A model generated the notes under the pieces. It did no database searches, was not told the origin of the DNA, and worked only from the letters and a program-made list of their open reading frames with translations. This document shows, in pieces, positions 47,584 to 55,868 of a stretch of DNA of 64,000 bases. The position numbers and the translations under genes are program-made. The number at the start of each line of letters is the position of its first letter. The first letter of the stretch is position 1. The stretch covers positions 1 to 64,000 of the forward strand of contig CANOHT010000015.1 in assembly GCA_947565865.1 (NCBI GenBank). The letters are read 5' to 3'. The stretch is from an uncultured Clostridia bacterium (GTDB lineage Bacteria > Bacillota > Clostridia > Christensenellales > Aristaeellaceae).

Positions 47584-47776
47584 ACGGTTTGTCTTTTCGG
47601 AGCAGCAGAACAGCTTCATGAACAGCTTCAGCGTTCTGGTGGACAGAAGAACCGGCGTGAACTATTTGGTTATCAGCGGCGGAAACGGGCTGTCCGGTGT
47701 GACGCCACTGTTGGATAAAGATGGCAAAGCGATGGTCAGCACTGCCAGCGAACTGATGGAGCTTCAGTATAAATAA
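47564..47776 (+). CDS. DUF6440-like small protein
   Basis: Small protein of 70 residues (RFVFSEQQNSFMNSFSVLVD, then TGVNYLVISGGNG and VTPLLDKDG). The pattern of an aromatic start, a DRRTGVNYL strand and a GLTPLLD-like end matches small DUF6440 proteins of Firmicutes, whose function is unknown. The ATG at 47564 has AGGAGG 8 nt upstream. It overlaps the DJ-1 gene by 20 bp in another frame and is followed by a strong terminator. Confidence 0.8.
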   Translation: MARNEDKRFVFSEQQNSFMNSFSVLVDRRTGVNYLVISGGNGLSGVTPLLDKDGKAMVSTASELMELQYK

Positions 47777-47784
47777 GCGGCAGC

Positions 47785-47825
47785 AAAGCCCGCTCGCAGA
47801 TGGATAAAGCGAGCGGGCTTTGTTT
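47785..47825 (+). terminator. terminator after the tadA/DJ-1/DUF6440 genes
   Basis: Perfect 13-bp stem AAAGCCCGCTCGC/GCGAGCGGGCTTT with an 11-nt loop, then GTTTG. Confidence 0.9.
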
Positions 47826-47925
47826 GATATGGTTGAAGAAGTTTGTCAGGGCGGCGGACAGGAAAGCGTTTGGCTGTGCCTCGTCGCTTTGCGGGCGGCA
47901 TGTAGGTACTGCCGGCCAAGCTGTA

Positions 47926-48984
47926 TCAGGTGCGCCGAATAAGCCTCAGGAGCACGTCCGTGACCTTCTCCATATCCTCCATGGTGCCGATGGTCACACG
48001 GAGCCACGGCTTCAGGCGGGATGCGGTGAAGTGTCTGACCAGGATGCCATCCGCCCGCAGCGCTTGCTGCACCGGCCCGGCATCCTCCGCGTCCCCGCGG
48101 ACAAAGAGGAAGTTCGTCGCGCTGGGAAGCACGGGAATACCCGCCGCCGTCAGCCTGGCGCGGCACATCTCCCTTGCGGACACGACCTTGTCCACTGCCT
48201 CGGCCGTGTAGGCGGTGTCCAGCACGGCTGCCCGGGCGGCGGCCTGCGCCAGACGATCCACCGGGTAGCTGTTGAAGCTGTCCCGAACCCGGCGCAGGGC
48301 GCTGATAAGGCGGGGGCTGCCCAGGGCATAGCCTACCCGCAGCCCGGCCAGGCCATGGCTCTTGCTCAACGTGCGGACGATCAGCACATTGTCAAATTCC
48401 TTTATCAGCGGCAGGGCGTTTTCCGGCGCGAAGGCGGCGTAGGCCTCGTCCACCAGCAGCACGGCGTCATGGGCGCGGGTGTGCTCGGCCAGGCGGCGCA
48501 CCTCCGTCATGGGCAGCATGATGCCCGTGGGCGCGTTGGGATTGGCCAAAACAACGGGACAGCGACGCATCAGACCGTCCGCATCCACGGTGAAGTCCTC
48601 CCGCAGGGGAACGGTCTGATAGTCCGCGCCAAACAGCCCGGCGTAAACCGGGTAAAAAGAATAGGTCACGTCCGCCGAAATCACCCGCTTGCCCGCGAAA
48701 AAGGCCGCGAAGGCGAAGGCCAGCACCTCGTCCGAGCCGTTGCCGCAAAACACGCAGGCAGCGTCGATGCCGTTTACCTGGGCGATGGCCTCCCGCAGGG
48801 CGGTGGATTCCATGTCCGGATAAAGCCGCAGGGTATCCGCAAGGCCGGCCAGCGCCTCCGCCACCCTGGGAGAGGGGGGATAGGGGTTCTCGTTGGTGTT
48901 TAGTTTGATAAACGGTCGCTCCTTGGGCTGTTCGCCAGCCACATAGGGGGTCAGTCCAAGGGCAAGGCTGCTTTCATAAGCCAT
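47926..48984 (-). CDS. hisC: histidinol-phosphate aminotransferase
   Basis: PLP-dependent transaminase of histidine synthesis. The 352-residue fold type I protein has NENPYPPSP near the start, GNGSDE, NPNAPTG, VDEAYAAFA and the PLP lysine in RTLSKSHGLAGLRVG. The ATG at 48984 has AGGAGG 8 nt upstream. It begins 2 bp after the hisF stop, so the two are coupled. Last of the hisH-hisF-hisC run; the other his genes are not in the window. Confidence 0.93.
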   Translation of the reverse strand: MAYESSLALGLTPYVAGEQPKERPFIKLNTNENPYPPSPRVAEALAGLADTLRLYPDMESTALREAIAQVNGIDAACVFCGNGSDEVLAFAFAAFFAGKRVISADVTYSFYPVYAGLFGADYQTVPLREDFTVDADGLMRRCPVVLANPNAPTGIMLPMTEVRRLAEHTRAHDAVLLVDEAYAAFAPENALPLIKEFDNVLIVRTLSKSHGLAGLRVGYALGSPRLISALRRVRDSFNSYPVDRLAQAAARAAVLDTAYTAEAVDKVVSAREMCRARLTAAGIPVLPSATNFLFVRGDAEDAGPVQQALRADGILVRHFTASRLKPWLRVTIGTMEDMEKVTDVLLRLIRRT

Positions 48985-48986
48985 GG

Positions 48987-49748
48987 TCACATCCTCCTGA
49001 CAGGCACACCCTCAGCAGCCAGATAGGCTTTGAGGTCGGCAATGGTCATGATGCCGAAGTGGAACAGCGTCGCCGCCAGGGCTGCGTCCGCGTGGCCGAT
49101 GGTCAGCGCGTCCCGGAAATGCGCCATTGTTCCCGCGCCGCCGCTGGCAATGACCGGCACGGGAACCGCGTCCGCCACGGCGCGCGTGACGTCCAGGGCA
49201 AAGCCGTCGCCAACGCCGTCGGTGTCCATGGAGGTCAGCAGGATTTCCCCCGCGCCGCGCCGCACGCCTTCCGCCGCCCACTCAATGGCGTCCAGGCCGG
49301 TATTGACCCGTCCGCCGTTGACGTACACGTCCCAGCCGCCGCCGGGGCGCGCCTTCACATCCATGGCCAGCACCACGCACTGGCTGCCGAAGCGAAGCGC
49401 CGCCTCGGTGATGAAGTCCGGGTTGCGGACGGCGGGGCTGTTGATGGACACCTTGTCCGCGCCCAGCAGGAGAATTTGGCGGATCTGCTCCAAATCCCGG
49501 ATGCCGCCGCCCACCGTGAAGGGGATGAACACCTGCTCCGCCACCCGGCTCACCACGTCCAGCATGGTTCCTCGGCCCTCGTGGGAGGCGTTGATGTCCA
49601 GCAGCACCAGCTCATCCGCGCCAGCCTCGTTGTAGCGGACGGCGGCTTCCACCGGGTCGCCCGCGTCCCGGATGTCCACAAAATTGACGCCCTTGACCAC
49701 CCGGCCGTTCCGGATGTCCAGGCAGGGAATGACGCGGCGGGTCAGCAT
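48987..49748 (-). CDS. hisF: imidazole glycerol phosphate synthase, cyclase subunit
   Basis: Forms IGP and AICAR from PRFAR and ammonia supplied by HisH. The 253-residue half-barrel repeat protein has the catalytic aspartates in CLDIRNGRVVKG (about Asp11) and LTSMDTDGVGDG (about Asp130), with the phosphate sites VGGGIRD and ASGGAG. It overlaps hisH by 7 bp, fitting the obligate heterodimer. The ATG at 49748 follows AAGGGGG. Confidence 0.96.
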   Translation of the reverse strand: MLTRRVIPCLDIRNGRVVKGVNFVDIRDAGDPVEAAVRYNEAGADELVLLDINASHEGRGTMLDVVSRVAEQVFIPFTVGGGIRDLEQIRQILLLGADKVSINSPAVRNPDFITEAALRFGSQCVVLAMDVKARPGGGWDVYVNGGRVNTGLDAIEWAAEGVRRGAGEILLTSMDTDGVGDGFALDVTRAVADAVPVPVIASGGAGTMAHFRDALTIGHADAALAATLFHFGIMTIADLKAYLAAEGVPVRRM

Positions 49749-50356
49749 GAGGCAGCCCCCTTCCACTGGGCGAAGCGACGGAGCATGTTGAGCCCTGCCT
49801 CGCCGGATTTTTCGGGATGGAACTGGGTGGCCATGACGTTGCCGCGGCAGACGGCGGCGGTGAAGGTCTGGCCGTAATCGCAGGTAGCGACGGTCCAATC
49901 GTCGGAAATCTCCGCCGCGCAATAGCTGTGCACGAAGTAGACGGCGGGATCGTCCCCCTCGTCAAACAAGGGACATGCGCGGGTTTTGAGGGTATTCCAG
50001 CCCATGTGAGGGATTTTCAGACCTCTGTCCTCAAAACGGGCGATGACGCCGGGGAACAGCCCCAGCCCTTCCCAGACGCCGTTTTCCTCGCTGCGCTGGA
50101 ACATCATCTGCATGCCCAGGCAGATGCCCAGCACTGGCTTGCCGACGCGGGCGGCTTCCAGCACGGCCTGGTCAAGACCTGTTTCACGCAGGCAGGCCAT
50201 GGCGTCGCGGAAGGCCCCAACCCCAGGGAGCACCACATGATCCGCCCGGGCGATGACCTCCCGGCTGTCGGTGATGACTGCCGGAAAACCAAGAAACTCA
50301 AAGGCTTTCTGGACGCTGCGCAGGTTCCCCATGCCGTAGTCGATAATCGCGATCAT
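49742..50356 (-). CDS. hisH: imidazole glycerol phosphate synthase, glutaminase subunit
   Basis: Class I glutamine amidotransferase of 204 residues that feeds ammonia to HisF. The triad is complete: Cys in GICLGMQMMF (about 79), and His and Glu in TQFHPEKSG (about 184 and 186). DYGMGNLRSV at the start and PHMGWN are subfamily marks. AAGGAGG lies 6 nt before the ATG at 50356, next to the inverted repeat at 50372-50391. First gene of the hisH-hisF-hisC group. Confidence 0.96.
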   Translation of the reverse strand: MIAIIDYGMGNLRSVQKAFEFLGFPAVITDSREVIARADHVVLPGVGAFRDAMACLRETGLDQAVLEAARVGKPVLGICLGMQMMFQRSEENGVWEGLGLFPGVIARFEDRGLKIPHMGWNTLKTRACPLFDEGDDPAVYFVHSYCAAEISDDWTVATCDYGQTFTAAVCRGNVMATQFHPEKSGEAGLNMLRRFAQWKGAASC

Positions 50357-50371
50357 GGTAGCCTCCTTGTC

Positions 50372-50391
50372 TTATCACAGTAGCGTGATAA
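50372..50391 (-). promoter_or_regulatory. inverted repeat next to the hisH ribosome binding site
   Basis: TTATCAC and GTGATAA are perfect inverted arms 6 bp apart, ending about 7 bp upstream of the minus-strand AAGGAGG. Either an operator for an unknown repressor or an mRNA hairpin that limits access to the ribosome binding site. Confidence 0.5.
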
Positions 50392-50670
50392 AGTAGATTC
50401 GGGAAGAATTCGTCCAGGCGTTGAACCTGGACGAACAACCGTCCCGATAAACCTCCATCCCACAGAGGAACAGCCCTTTAACAGGCCCAATGCTCGAGGC
50501 TGTCCGCAGGACTGAAATCGTGTAACCCTGCTTTGCCGGGTTCGCGGGTTGTTTCTCGCAAGCGAGAAACATTCCTTACACGCTTGGACGGTCGGGAGCC
50601 GCGTCAGCGGCAACCAGTGAGAGCGTACAAAACCTCGTCAAAGTGGCGTGAGCCACTTTGACGAACCGCC
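50392..50670. other. structured gene-free spacer between purA and hisH
   Basis: No gene is supported. Several perfect hairpins occur: TTCGTCCAGG/CCTGGACGAA at 50409-50435, enclosed by CGGGA/TCCCG at 50400-50446, and GTTTCTCG/CGAGAAAC at 50551-50570. The stretch may be a leader RNA of the his genes on the minus strand. It has no T-box (GGGTGG-type) motif. Confidence 0.45.
50636..50663. repeat. GTGGC palindrome family copy after purA
   Basis: Perfect 12-bp arms CGTCAAAGTGGC/GCCACTTTGACG around GTGA, 7 bp beyond the minus-strand purA stop. There is no long T-tract. It is probably the purA transcript end and belongs to the spacer palindrome family. Confidence 0.8.
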
Positions 50671-51945
50671 TTAGCGGTACAGAATCTCATTCCGCTTGGG
50701 GCCGTTGGACACCATCTTGATGGGGCAGCCGCAGGCCTTTTCGATGTATGCCACATACTTGCGGCAGTTTTCAGGCAGATCTTCATAGCGCTGAATGCCG
50801 CGAATCTCACATTCCCAGCCGGGGAGGATCTCATAGACGGGCTTGCACTTCATCAGTGTGGGAGTGGCGGGGAAATCGGTAATCCGCTGGCCGTCCACCT
50901 CATAGGCAACGCACACGGGAATTTCCTTCAGGTAGCCCAGCACGTCCAGGTTGGTCAGCACGACCTCTGTGGCGCCCTGAACCATCACGCCATAGCGGGT
51001 AGCTACGCAGTCAAACCAGCCCACGTCACGGGCGCGTCCGGTGGTCGCGCCGAACTCGCCGGCGTCGCCGCCCCGGCGGCGCAGCTCGTCTCCCTCATCG
51101 CCTTCCAGCCGGGTAACGAAGGGGCCAGCGCCCACGCAGGAGGAATAGGCCTTGGTGACGCACACAATGTCCGTCATGTCCCGGGGAGACACGCCCGCGC
51201 CCACGCAGCCGTAGCCGGCCAAGGGAGAGGAAGAGGTGGTGTAAGGGTAAATGCCATGGTCGGGATCGCGCAGAGAACCCAGCTGGCCTTCCAGCAGAAT
51301 GACCTTGCCCGCCCGGTTCGCTTCATAAAGGAAGCGGGTGGTATCGCAGACCATGGGGCGAATCTTCTCCGCCAACGCCGTCATCCGCTCCATCAGCGCG
51401 TCAAGGTCGATGGCGGGCTTGTGATAGAGATGCTCCAGCAGGCAGTTCTTCTGCACCAGGGCGATTTCCAGGCGCTTGCGAAGCAGTGCTTCATCGTAGA
51501 GCTGACAGACCTGGATGCCAACCTTGGCGAACTTATCCGAATAGAAAGGCGCGATGCCGGACTTGGTGGAGCCGAAGGCGCTCTTGCCCAGGCGCTCCTC
51601 CTCAAAGCGGTCGAAGTCGATGTGGTAGGGCATCATCACCTGACAGCGGTCGGAAATCAGCAGCTTGGGCATAGGGACGCCCCGAGAGGTAAGGGAATCC
51701 AGCTCGGCCAGCAGCGCTTCAATATTGAAGGCCACACCAGGGCCGATGATATTGGTCACATTCTGATGGAACACGCCCGAGGGCAGCAGGTGCAGGGCGA
51801 ACTTACCATATTCATTGATAATGGTGTGTCCCGCGTTGGCGCCGCCCTGGAAGCGAACGACCACATCGCTGGTTTCCGCCAGCAGATCGGTTACCTTGCC
51901 CTTGCCTTCATCGCCCCAGTTGGCGCCTACGATGGTACGAACCAT
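50671..51945 (-). CDS. purA: adenylosuccinate synthetase
   Basis: GTP-dependent conversion of IMP and aspartate to adenylosuccinate in AMP synthesis. The 424-residue protein starts with GANWGDEGKGKVTDLL, containing the catalytic Asp and the P-loop-like glycine motif, followed by RFQGGANAGHTI. It carries LLEGQLGSLRDPDHGIYPY (usually LxEGAQG..LDID), TGRARDVGWFD and KYVAYIE near the end. The Gln-Leu-Gly in place of Ala-Gln-Gly is a mild variation. The ATG at 51945 has AGGAGG 6 nt upstream. Transcribed alone. Confidence 0.94.
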   Translation of the reverse strand: MVRTIVGANWGDEGKGKVTDLLAETSDVVVRFQGGANAGHTIINEYGKFALHLLPSGVFHQNVTNIIGPGVAFNIEALLAELDSLTSRGVPMPKLLISDRCQVMMPYHIDFDRFEEERLGKSAFGSTKSGIAPFYSDKFAKVGIQVCQLYDEALLRKRLEIALVQKNCLLEHLYHKPAIDLDALMERMTALAEKIRPMVCDTTRFLYEANRAGKVILLEGQLGSLRDPDHGIYPYTTSSSPLAGYGCVGAGVSPRDMTDIVCVTKAYSSCVGAGPFVTRLEGDEGDELRRRGGDAGEFGATTGRARDVGWFDCVATRYGVMVQGATEVVLTNLDVLGYLKEIPVCVAYEVDGQRITDFPATPTLMKCKPVYEILPGWECEIRGIQRYEDLPENCRKYVAYIEKACGCPIKMVSNGPKRNEILYR

Positions 51946-52004
51946 GGGAATCCTCCTTGAGCAGCGCCGTGCAGCGCCGCGTTTTGCCAAATCATACATG
52001 GATT

Positions 52005-52033
52005 ATTATGCACCACCTGCACCAGGATGTCAA
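52005..52033 (-). promoter_or_regulatory. promoter of purA
   Basis: On the minus strand: -35 TTGACA (52033-52028), 17-bp spacer, -10 CATAAT (52010-52005). No purine riboswitch is seen in the short leader. Confidence 0.75.
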
Positions 52034-52145
52034 GGGCTGAAACGGCTTGTGCAGGGAAAGTGCAAAAATAATGAAAGAAAATGCGTATGCGTCTCCTGCC
52101 GTCCGGGAGAAAGCGAAAGAATTTACAGTTTTTTTAGGATAACGC

Positions 52146-52174
52146 TTGCAATTTTCTTCAGAACATGGTATCAT
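52146..52174 (+). promoter_or_regulatory. promoter of rpsT
   Basis: -35 TTGCAA (52146-52151), 17-bp spacer, -10 TATCAT (52169-52174). A leader of about 110 bp follows that could carry S20 autoregulation. Confidence 0.75.
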
Positions 52175-52294
52175 ATCCAACGACGGTTTTACCATGTCCG
52201 GGCGGGGTATGCCCATCCGACATCCGCCGATCCACCGAGCCGCGGTTTTGCCGCGTTCGGATAGAAGAGTTTTCACAGCAGGAGGTGAATTGAG

Positions 52295-52555
52295 TTGCCG
52301 AATATCAAGTCTGCCAAGAAGCGCGTGAAGGTCAGCCTGAAGAAGAACCTGCGCAACCGTATGGTGAAGAGCGCGATGCGCACTTCCGTGAAGAAGTTCG
52401 AGGCCGCCATGGCCGATCCCACCACCGCCGGTGTGCAGCTGAGCGCTACCACCTCCGCGATTGATAAGGCCGTGGCCAAGGGCGTCATCCATAAGAATGC
52501 CGCTAACCGCAAGAAGGCCCGTCTGGCCAAGCAGCTGGCCAAGGCCGCGCTGTAA
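52295..52555 (+). CDS. rpsT: 30S ribosomal protein S20
   Basis: Binds 16S rRNA early in 30S assembly. The 86-residue basic helical protein starts with PNIKSAKKRVKVSLKKNLRN and ends with HKNAANRKKARLAKQLAKAA, as expected. Translation begins at the TTG at 52295 behind GGAGGTGA. A weak start codon is also used by rpsT of E. coli and is tied there to feedback control. Single gene; the terminator is a spacer palindrome copy. Confidence 0.96.
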   Translation: MPNIKSAKKRVKVSLKKNLRNRMVKSAMRTSVKKFEAAMADPTTAGVQLSATTSAIDKAVAKGVIHKNAANRKKARLAKQLAKAAL

Positions 52556-52580
52556 TCGCTCATTTGAATGAAGTAAAGAT

Positions 52581-52610
52581 GTCAAAAAAGTGGCTTCGGC
52601 CACTTTTTTG
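52581..52610 (+). terminator. rpsT terminator (GTGGC palindrome family copy)
   Basis: AAAAAAGTGGC / GCCACTTTTTT around the stable tetraloop TTCG, preceded by GTC. Arms and loop are identical to the copy at 61641. Confidence 0.9.
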
Positions 52611-52799
52611 CTTTCTATGACTTCCGCTTGTCAAGTGGGCAGGGCAGCGCTGCCCTGCGGCTTCATTCTTCGGGGGATGGACAAACCCAAAAGAAAAATG
52701 TAAAATATGCTATGGATGGATGAAAATGCCCATTTCATGTGTTGTATAAGCGTAACGGCCGCCGGAAAGACGTTGCGGGCCGGGAAAAGGAGCAAAAAG

Positions 52800-53843
52800 A
52801 TGAAACAAGCGATGCGCACGTTGGCGAGGCGTCTGCTGGCAATGACGGGCGCGCTGTGCCTGCTGCTGACGGCGGGAGCAAGCGCGGAGGGGACGGACGA
52901 GTTTTCTGCCATGCTCCCGCTGATCGACCTGACGGCTTCGGCGGCCCTGCGGGTCGGGGAAACGCCGGAGACCATCACGCCGGACGGAACGCTGTCTGAA
53001 GCCTTTGTATACAACTTTTTCCTGCTGGGACAGCAGGCTGACGCTTCCCTGGGCATCACCGGACAGATGCTGGGCGATATCAGCGCCCAGGCGGAATACA
53101 TGGGCCGGGCCTTCAGTGCGAAGCTGCCCGCGCTCAACGGCATCCTGGCCTTTGCGGAAACCTATCCCTACATCGGTGTGCGTCCCATGGCCTCGGAAAT
53201 GAGCGAGGACGGCACCGCGGTGATCCTTTACGGCGATGTGTACCAGGCGGAAAAGCCGCTGTCCGCCATGACGGAGGCGGAGCACCTGCAGGTCAGTTGG
53301 CTGGATCGCCGAGCGGTGGCGGAGCTGCGCAGAGATGAAGCTGCCCCCAATGGCTGGAGGGTGTACAGCTTTTCCTTCGAGGCGGAGCTGATGATGGAGG
53401 AAGCCGCGCAGAACTATTTTGCCGATACCATGGTGGAATACATGAACGTGGACAAGGGCTTTTCCATCCAGTATCCGGCGGTGTTTGCCGAGGAGAATCT
53501 CACCGAGGATGAGAACGGCATCATCGGCGCGCTCAAGGACGGCAGCGCCGCGTTCTATGCTCGGCGGAAGGCCAATGACAGCGGCGCTACCCTGGATACA
53601 CTGATGGCGGACATGCAGGCGGCCGCGCCCTCCGCCACGCCCGTGGTGAACGAGGCGGCGATGTCCGGGCGGCTGACCCAACAGCGCCAGGACGGCATGA
53701 CGCAAGTGGATCTGGTGATTGTCACAGACCTGTATATCTATGAGGCGCAGCTGGTTTATGCCCCGTCTCTGGCTGCGGATTTCGCCTTGTACAGCGACTA
53801 CATGACCAATTCCTTTACAGCGGACGAGCTGGGCATCGGCTGA
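52800..53843 (+). CDS. secreted protein of unknown function
   Basis: Protein of 347 residues with a clear export signal (RRLLAMTGALCLLLTAGASAEG, cut near 30 by my reading). The mature part is acidic and mixed alpha/beta. A late domain (about 210-345) begins with VDKGFSIQYPAVFAEENL and ends with VIVTDLYIYEAQLVYAPSLAADFALYSDYM. The latter resembles the beta-rich C-termini of PsbP-like lipid or surface proteins, but this is weak. The first half is unlike anything I recognise. The ATG at 52800 has AAGGAG 7 nt upstream. The SH3 protein gene follows after 65 bp. Confidence 0.75.
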   Translation: MKQAMRTLARRLLAMTGALCLLLTAGASAEGTDEFSAMLPLIDLTASAALRVGETPETITPDGTLSEAFVYNFFLLGQQADASLGITGQMLGDISAQAEYMGRAFSAKLPALNGILAFAETYPYIGVRPMASEMSEDGTAVILYGDVYQAEKPLSAMTEAEHLQVSWLDRRAVAELRRDEAAPNGWRVYSFSFEAELMMEEAAQNYFADTMVEYMNVDKGFSIQYPAVFAEENLTEDENGIIGALKDGSAAFYARRKANDSGATLDTLMADMQAAAPSATPVVNEAAMSGRLTQQRQDGMTQVDLVIVTDLYIYEAQLVYAPSLAADFALYSDYMTNSFTADELGIG

Positions 53844-53908
53844 TTTTTGATGCAATCTCGCGGGGGAAAACGCATAGCATGATGGTATCGGATAGGAGGA
53901 TAAACACC

Positions 53909-55735
53909 ATGATGAAACGATTGCTGGCCTTGTGCTTGACGCTGATGCTGCTGGTGGGCGCTGCGGTGCTGCCCGTACAGGAGGCGCAGGCTGCTTCCAC
54001 AACCGCCACTGTGAAGGGCGGATGGCTGCGCCTGCGTTCCGGCCCGTCCTACACGCACAGCACCATCACCAGCTACTACACGGGTACGGTGGTCAACGTG
54101 CTGGGCTCCAGCGGCGTATGGTATCAGGTGACCACGCCGGACGGCCGCACAGGCTATATGCACGGCGATTTCCTGACTGTCAACGCCAGCGGCTCCACGC
54201 CCCCCGCGCCTGGCGGTGCGTATGAGAACATCGCTGCCACAGTGGTGAGCCGCAACGGCTTGGGCGTTCGCCTGCGTACCGGCCCCAGCACCACCTACGG
54301 CATCCTGGGCCTGTACCCTGTGGGCACTCAGGCGACCATCCTCCGCTCGGGCAGCTGCTGGCATTATGTGCGTATCGGCCGTCATACGGGCTATATGATG
54401 AGCGAGTTCCTGTCCACAGGCACGGGCACTACGCCGCCCTCTGCCGTGGGCGGCTACACCGCCTATGTTACCAGCGAGAACGGCCTGGGTGTGCGCCTGC
54501 GCAAGGGCGCCGGCACGGGCTATGGGGTGCTGGGCCTGTACAGCGTCGGCACCCAGGTGACGGTGCTGGAGCATGGCGCCAAGTGGGACTATATCCGCGT
54601 GGGCAGCCGCACGGGCTATATGATGAACAAGTTCCTGACCACCAGCGTCAATACCAGCAAGCTCACGGGCGTCACGCTGAATACCTACGCGCCCACGCCC
54701 GGCGTTACCCTGCAGGCGAACGTCACGCCGGTGGGGGCTACGGTGACCTTTGAATGGCTTGATGCCTACGGTATGAAGCTGGGCACGGGTTCCACTTATC
54801 TGGTAGGGGCCAGCGATGTGGGCCGGCAGATTCGCGTCCGTGTGACTGGCACGGGGAATTATACCGGCGTCGCCGTCAGCGCCTTTGCCACGGTGACGGT
54901 GACGGGTGCCCCAGCGCCTACGCCTCTCACCGGCGTTACCATCGACAATAACAGCCCGGCGGTGGGGCAGACCCTGAAGGCTACGGTGAGTCCAGCGGGC
55001 GCCACGGTGGAGTATATCTGGTACCGTGACGACGGCGCGAACCTGGGCAACAGCCAGACCTACACCGTCAAGGAGGGCGACGCCGGCCACGCCCTGTACT
55101 GCGCCGCCTATGCCAAGGGGAACTACACTGGCGCCATTGCCAGCTATTATACCGCCAAGGTGCAGAACAACGCTGCCAGCTCCGCGCTGACGGGTTCTGT
55201 GAGCCTTCCCACTTCCGCCAAGGTTGGTGATACCTTGACCCCCACGGTCAGCGTGAACACCATCGCCTACACCTACAATTGGCTGGTAAACGGCCAGTCC
55301 ATCAGCACCAACGCTACCCTGGTAGTCGGCACGGACATGGCGGGCAAGACCATCACGGTGATGGTGACGGCGGCCACGGGCAGCGGTCTTACCGGCAGCA
55401 TTACCAGCGGCGGGTGTGCCATCGCGGCGGCCGACCCGGTGAAGCCCAGCGAAAAGCTTGATCCTGAACCGCTGTCGGGCACGGCAACCCTGGCATCCTC
55501 CGCCAAGGTGGGCGAGACCCTGACGCCCAGCATCAATGTCAGCCAGACGGATTATACCCTGACCTGGACGGCGGACGGCCAGACGGTGGGGTCGGGCGCG
55601 ACCCTGACCATCACCGAGGGCATGGCGGGCAAGACCATCGTCCTGACCGTGAATGGCAAAGTCGGCAGCGTAACCAGCAACGGCTGCTCGATTTACCAGG
55701 ATACCGCCACCACCACGGATTTGGTGGAGCCCTGA
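53909..55735 (+). CDS. secreted protein with three bacterial SH3 and four Ig-like repeats
   Basis: Protein of 608 residues. Signal peptide to about 32 (ends VQEAQA). Three SH3b domains follow: about 35-90 (WLRLRSGPSYTHS), 105-170 (GVRLRTGPSTTYG) and 185-250 (GVRLRKGAGTGYG), each ending GYM..(D/E/K)FL. Next come about four beta-sandwich repeats: LTGVTLNTYAPTPG, LTGVTIDNNSPAVG, LTGSVSLPTSAKVG and LSGTATLASSAKVG. SH3b domains bind cell wall peptides, so the protein is likely a surface protein. No catalytic or anchoring domain is visible. The ATG at 53909 follows AGGAGG. Confidence 0.85.
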   Translation: MMKRLLALCLTLMLLVGAAVLPVQEAQAASTTATVKGGWLRLRSGPSYTHSTITSYYTGTVVNVLGSSGVWYQVTTPDGRTGYMHGDFLTVNASGSTPPAPGGAYENIAATVVSRNGLGVRLRTGPSTTYGILGLYPVGTQATILRSGSCWHYVRIGRHTGYMMSEFLSTGTGTTPPSAVGGYTAYVTSENGLGVRLRKGAGTGYGVLGLYSVGTQVTVLEHGAKWDYIRVGSRTGYMMNKFLTTSVNTSKLTGVTLNTYAPTPGVTLQANVTPVGATVTFEWLDAYGMKLGTGSTYLVGASDVGRQIRVRVTGTGNYTGVAVSAFATVTVTGAPAPTPLTGVTIDNNSPAVGQTLKATVSPAGATVEYIWYRDDGANLGNSQTYTVKEGDAGHALYCAAYAKGNYTGAIASYYTAKVQNNAASSALTGSVSLPTSAKVGDTLTPTVSVNTIAYTYNWLVNGQSISTNATLVVGTDMAGKTITVMVTAATGSGLTGSITSGGCAIAAADPVKPSEKLDPEPLSGTATLASSAKVGETLTPSINVSQTDYTLTWTADGQTVGSGATLTITEGMAGKTIVLTVNGKVGSVTSNGCSIYQDTATTTDLVEP

Positions 55736-55754
55736 TACGCACCAACCGCAGCAA

Positions 55755-55792
55755 AGGCAGACCCGCAGGCATAGCGGGTCTGCCTTTTCATT
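55755..55792 (+). terminator. terminator after the SH3 protein
   Basis: AAAGGCAGACCCGC pairs with GCGGGTCTGCCTTT around AGGCATA, then TCATTTT. Confidence 0.92.
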
Positions 55793-55868
55793 TTCCCTAT
55801 AAAATAGGAAGGAATCTTCCGGCCCCACGGCGAAGTGTATACAAAATCCATCTGAGGAGGCGATGCAG

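Noticed and set aside
50400..50446. tRNA-like fold suggested by a CCAGG-TTCAACG-CCTGG arm (minus strand)
   Set aside because: The arm looks like a T-loop, but no D arm, anticodon arm or acceptor stem of proper length is present.
50357..50670. T-box leader for the his genes
   Set aside because: No GGGTGG-type antiterminator motif and no terminator T-tract before hisH.
53798..55828. 676-codon minus-strand ORF opposite the SH3 protein
   Set aside because: Shadow frame; the plus strand has a signal peptide, SH3 repeats, ribosome site and terminator.
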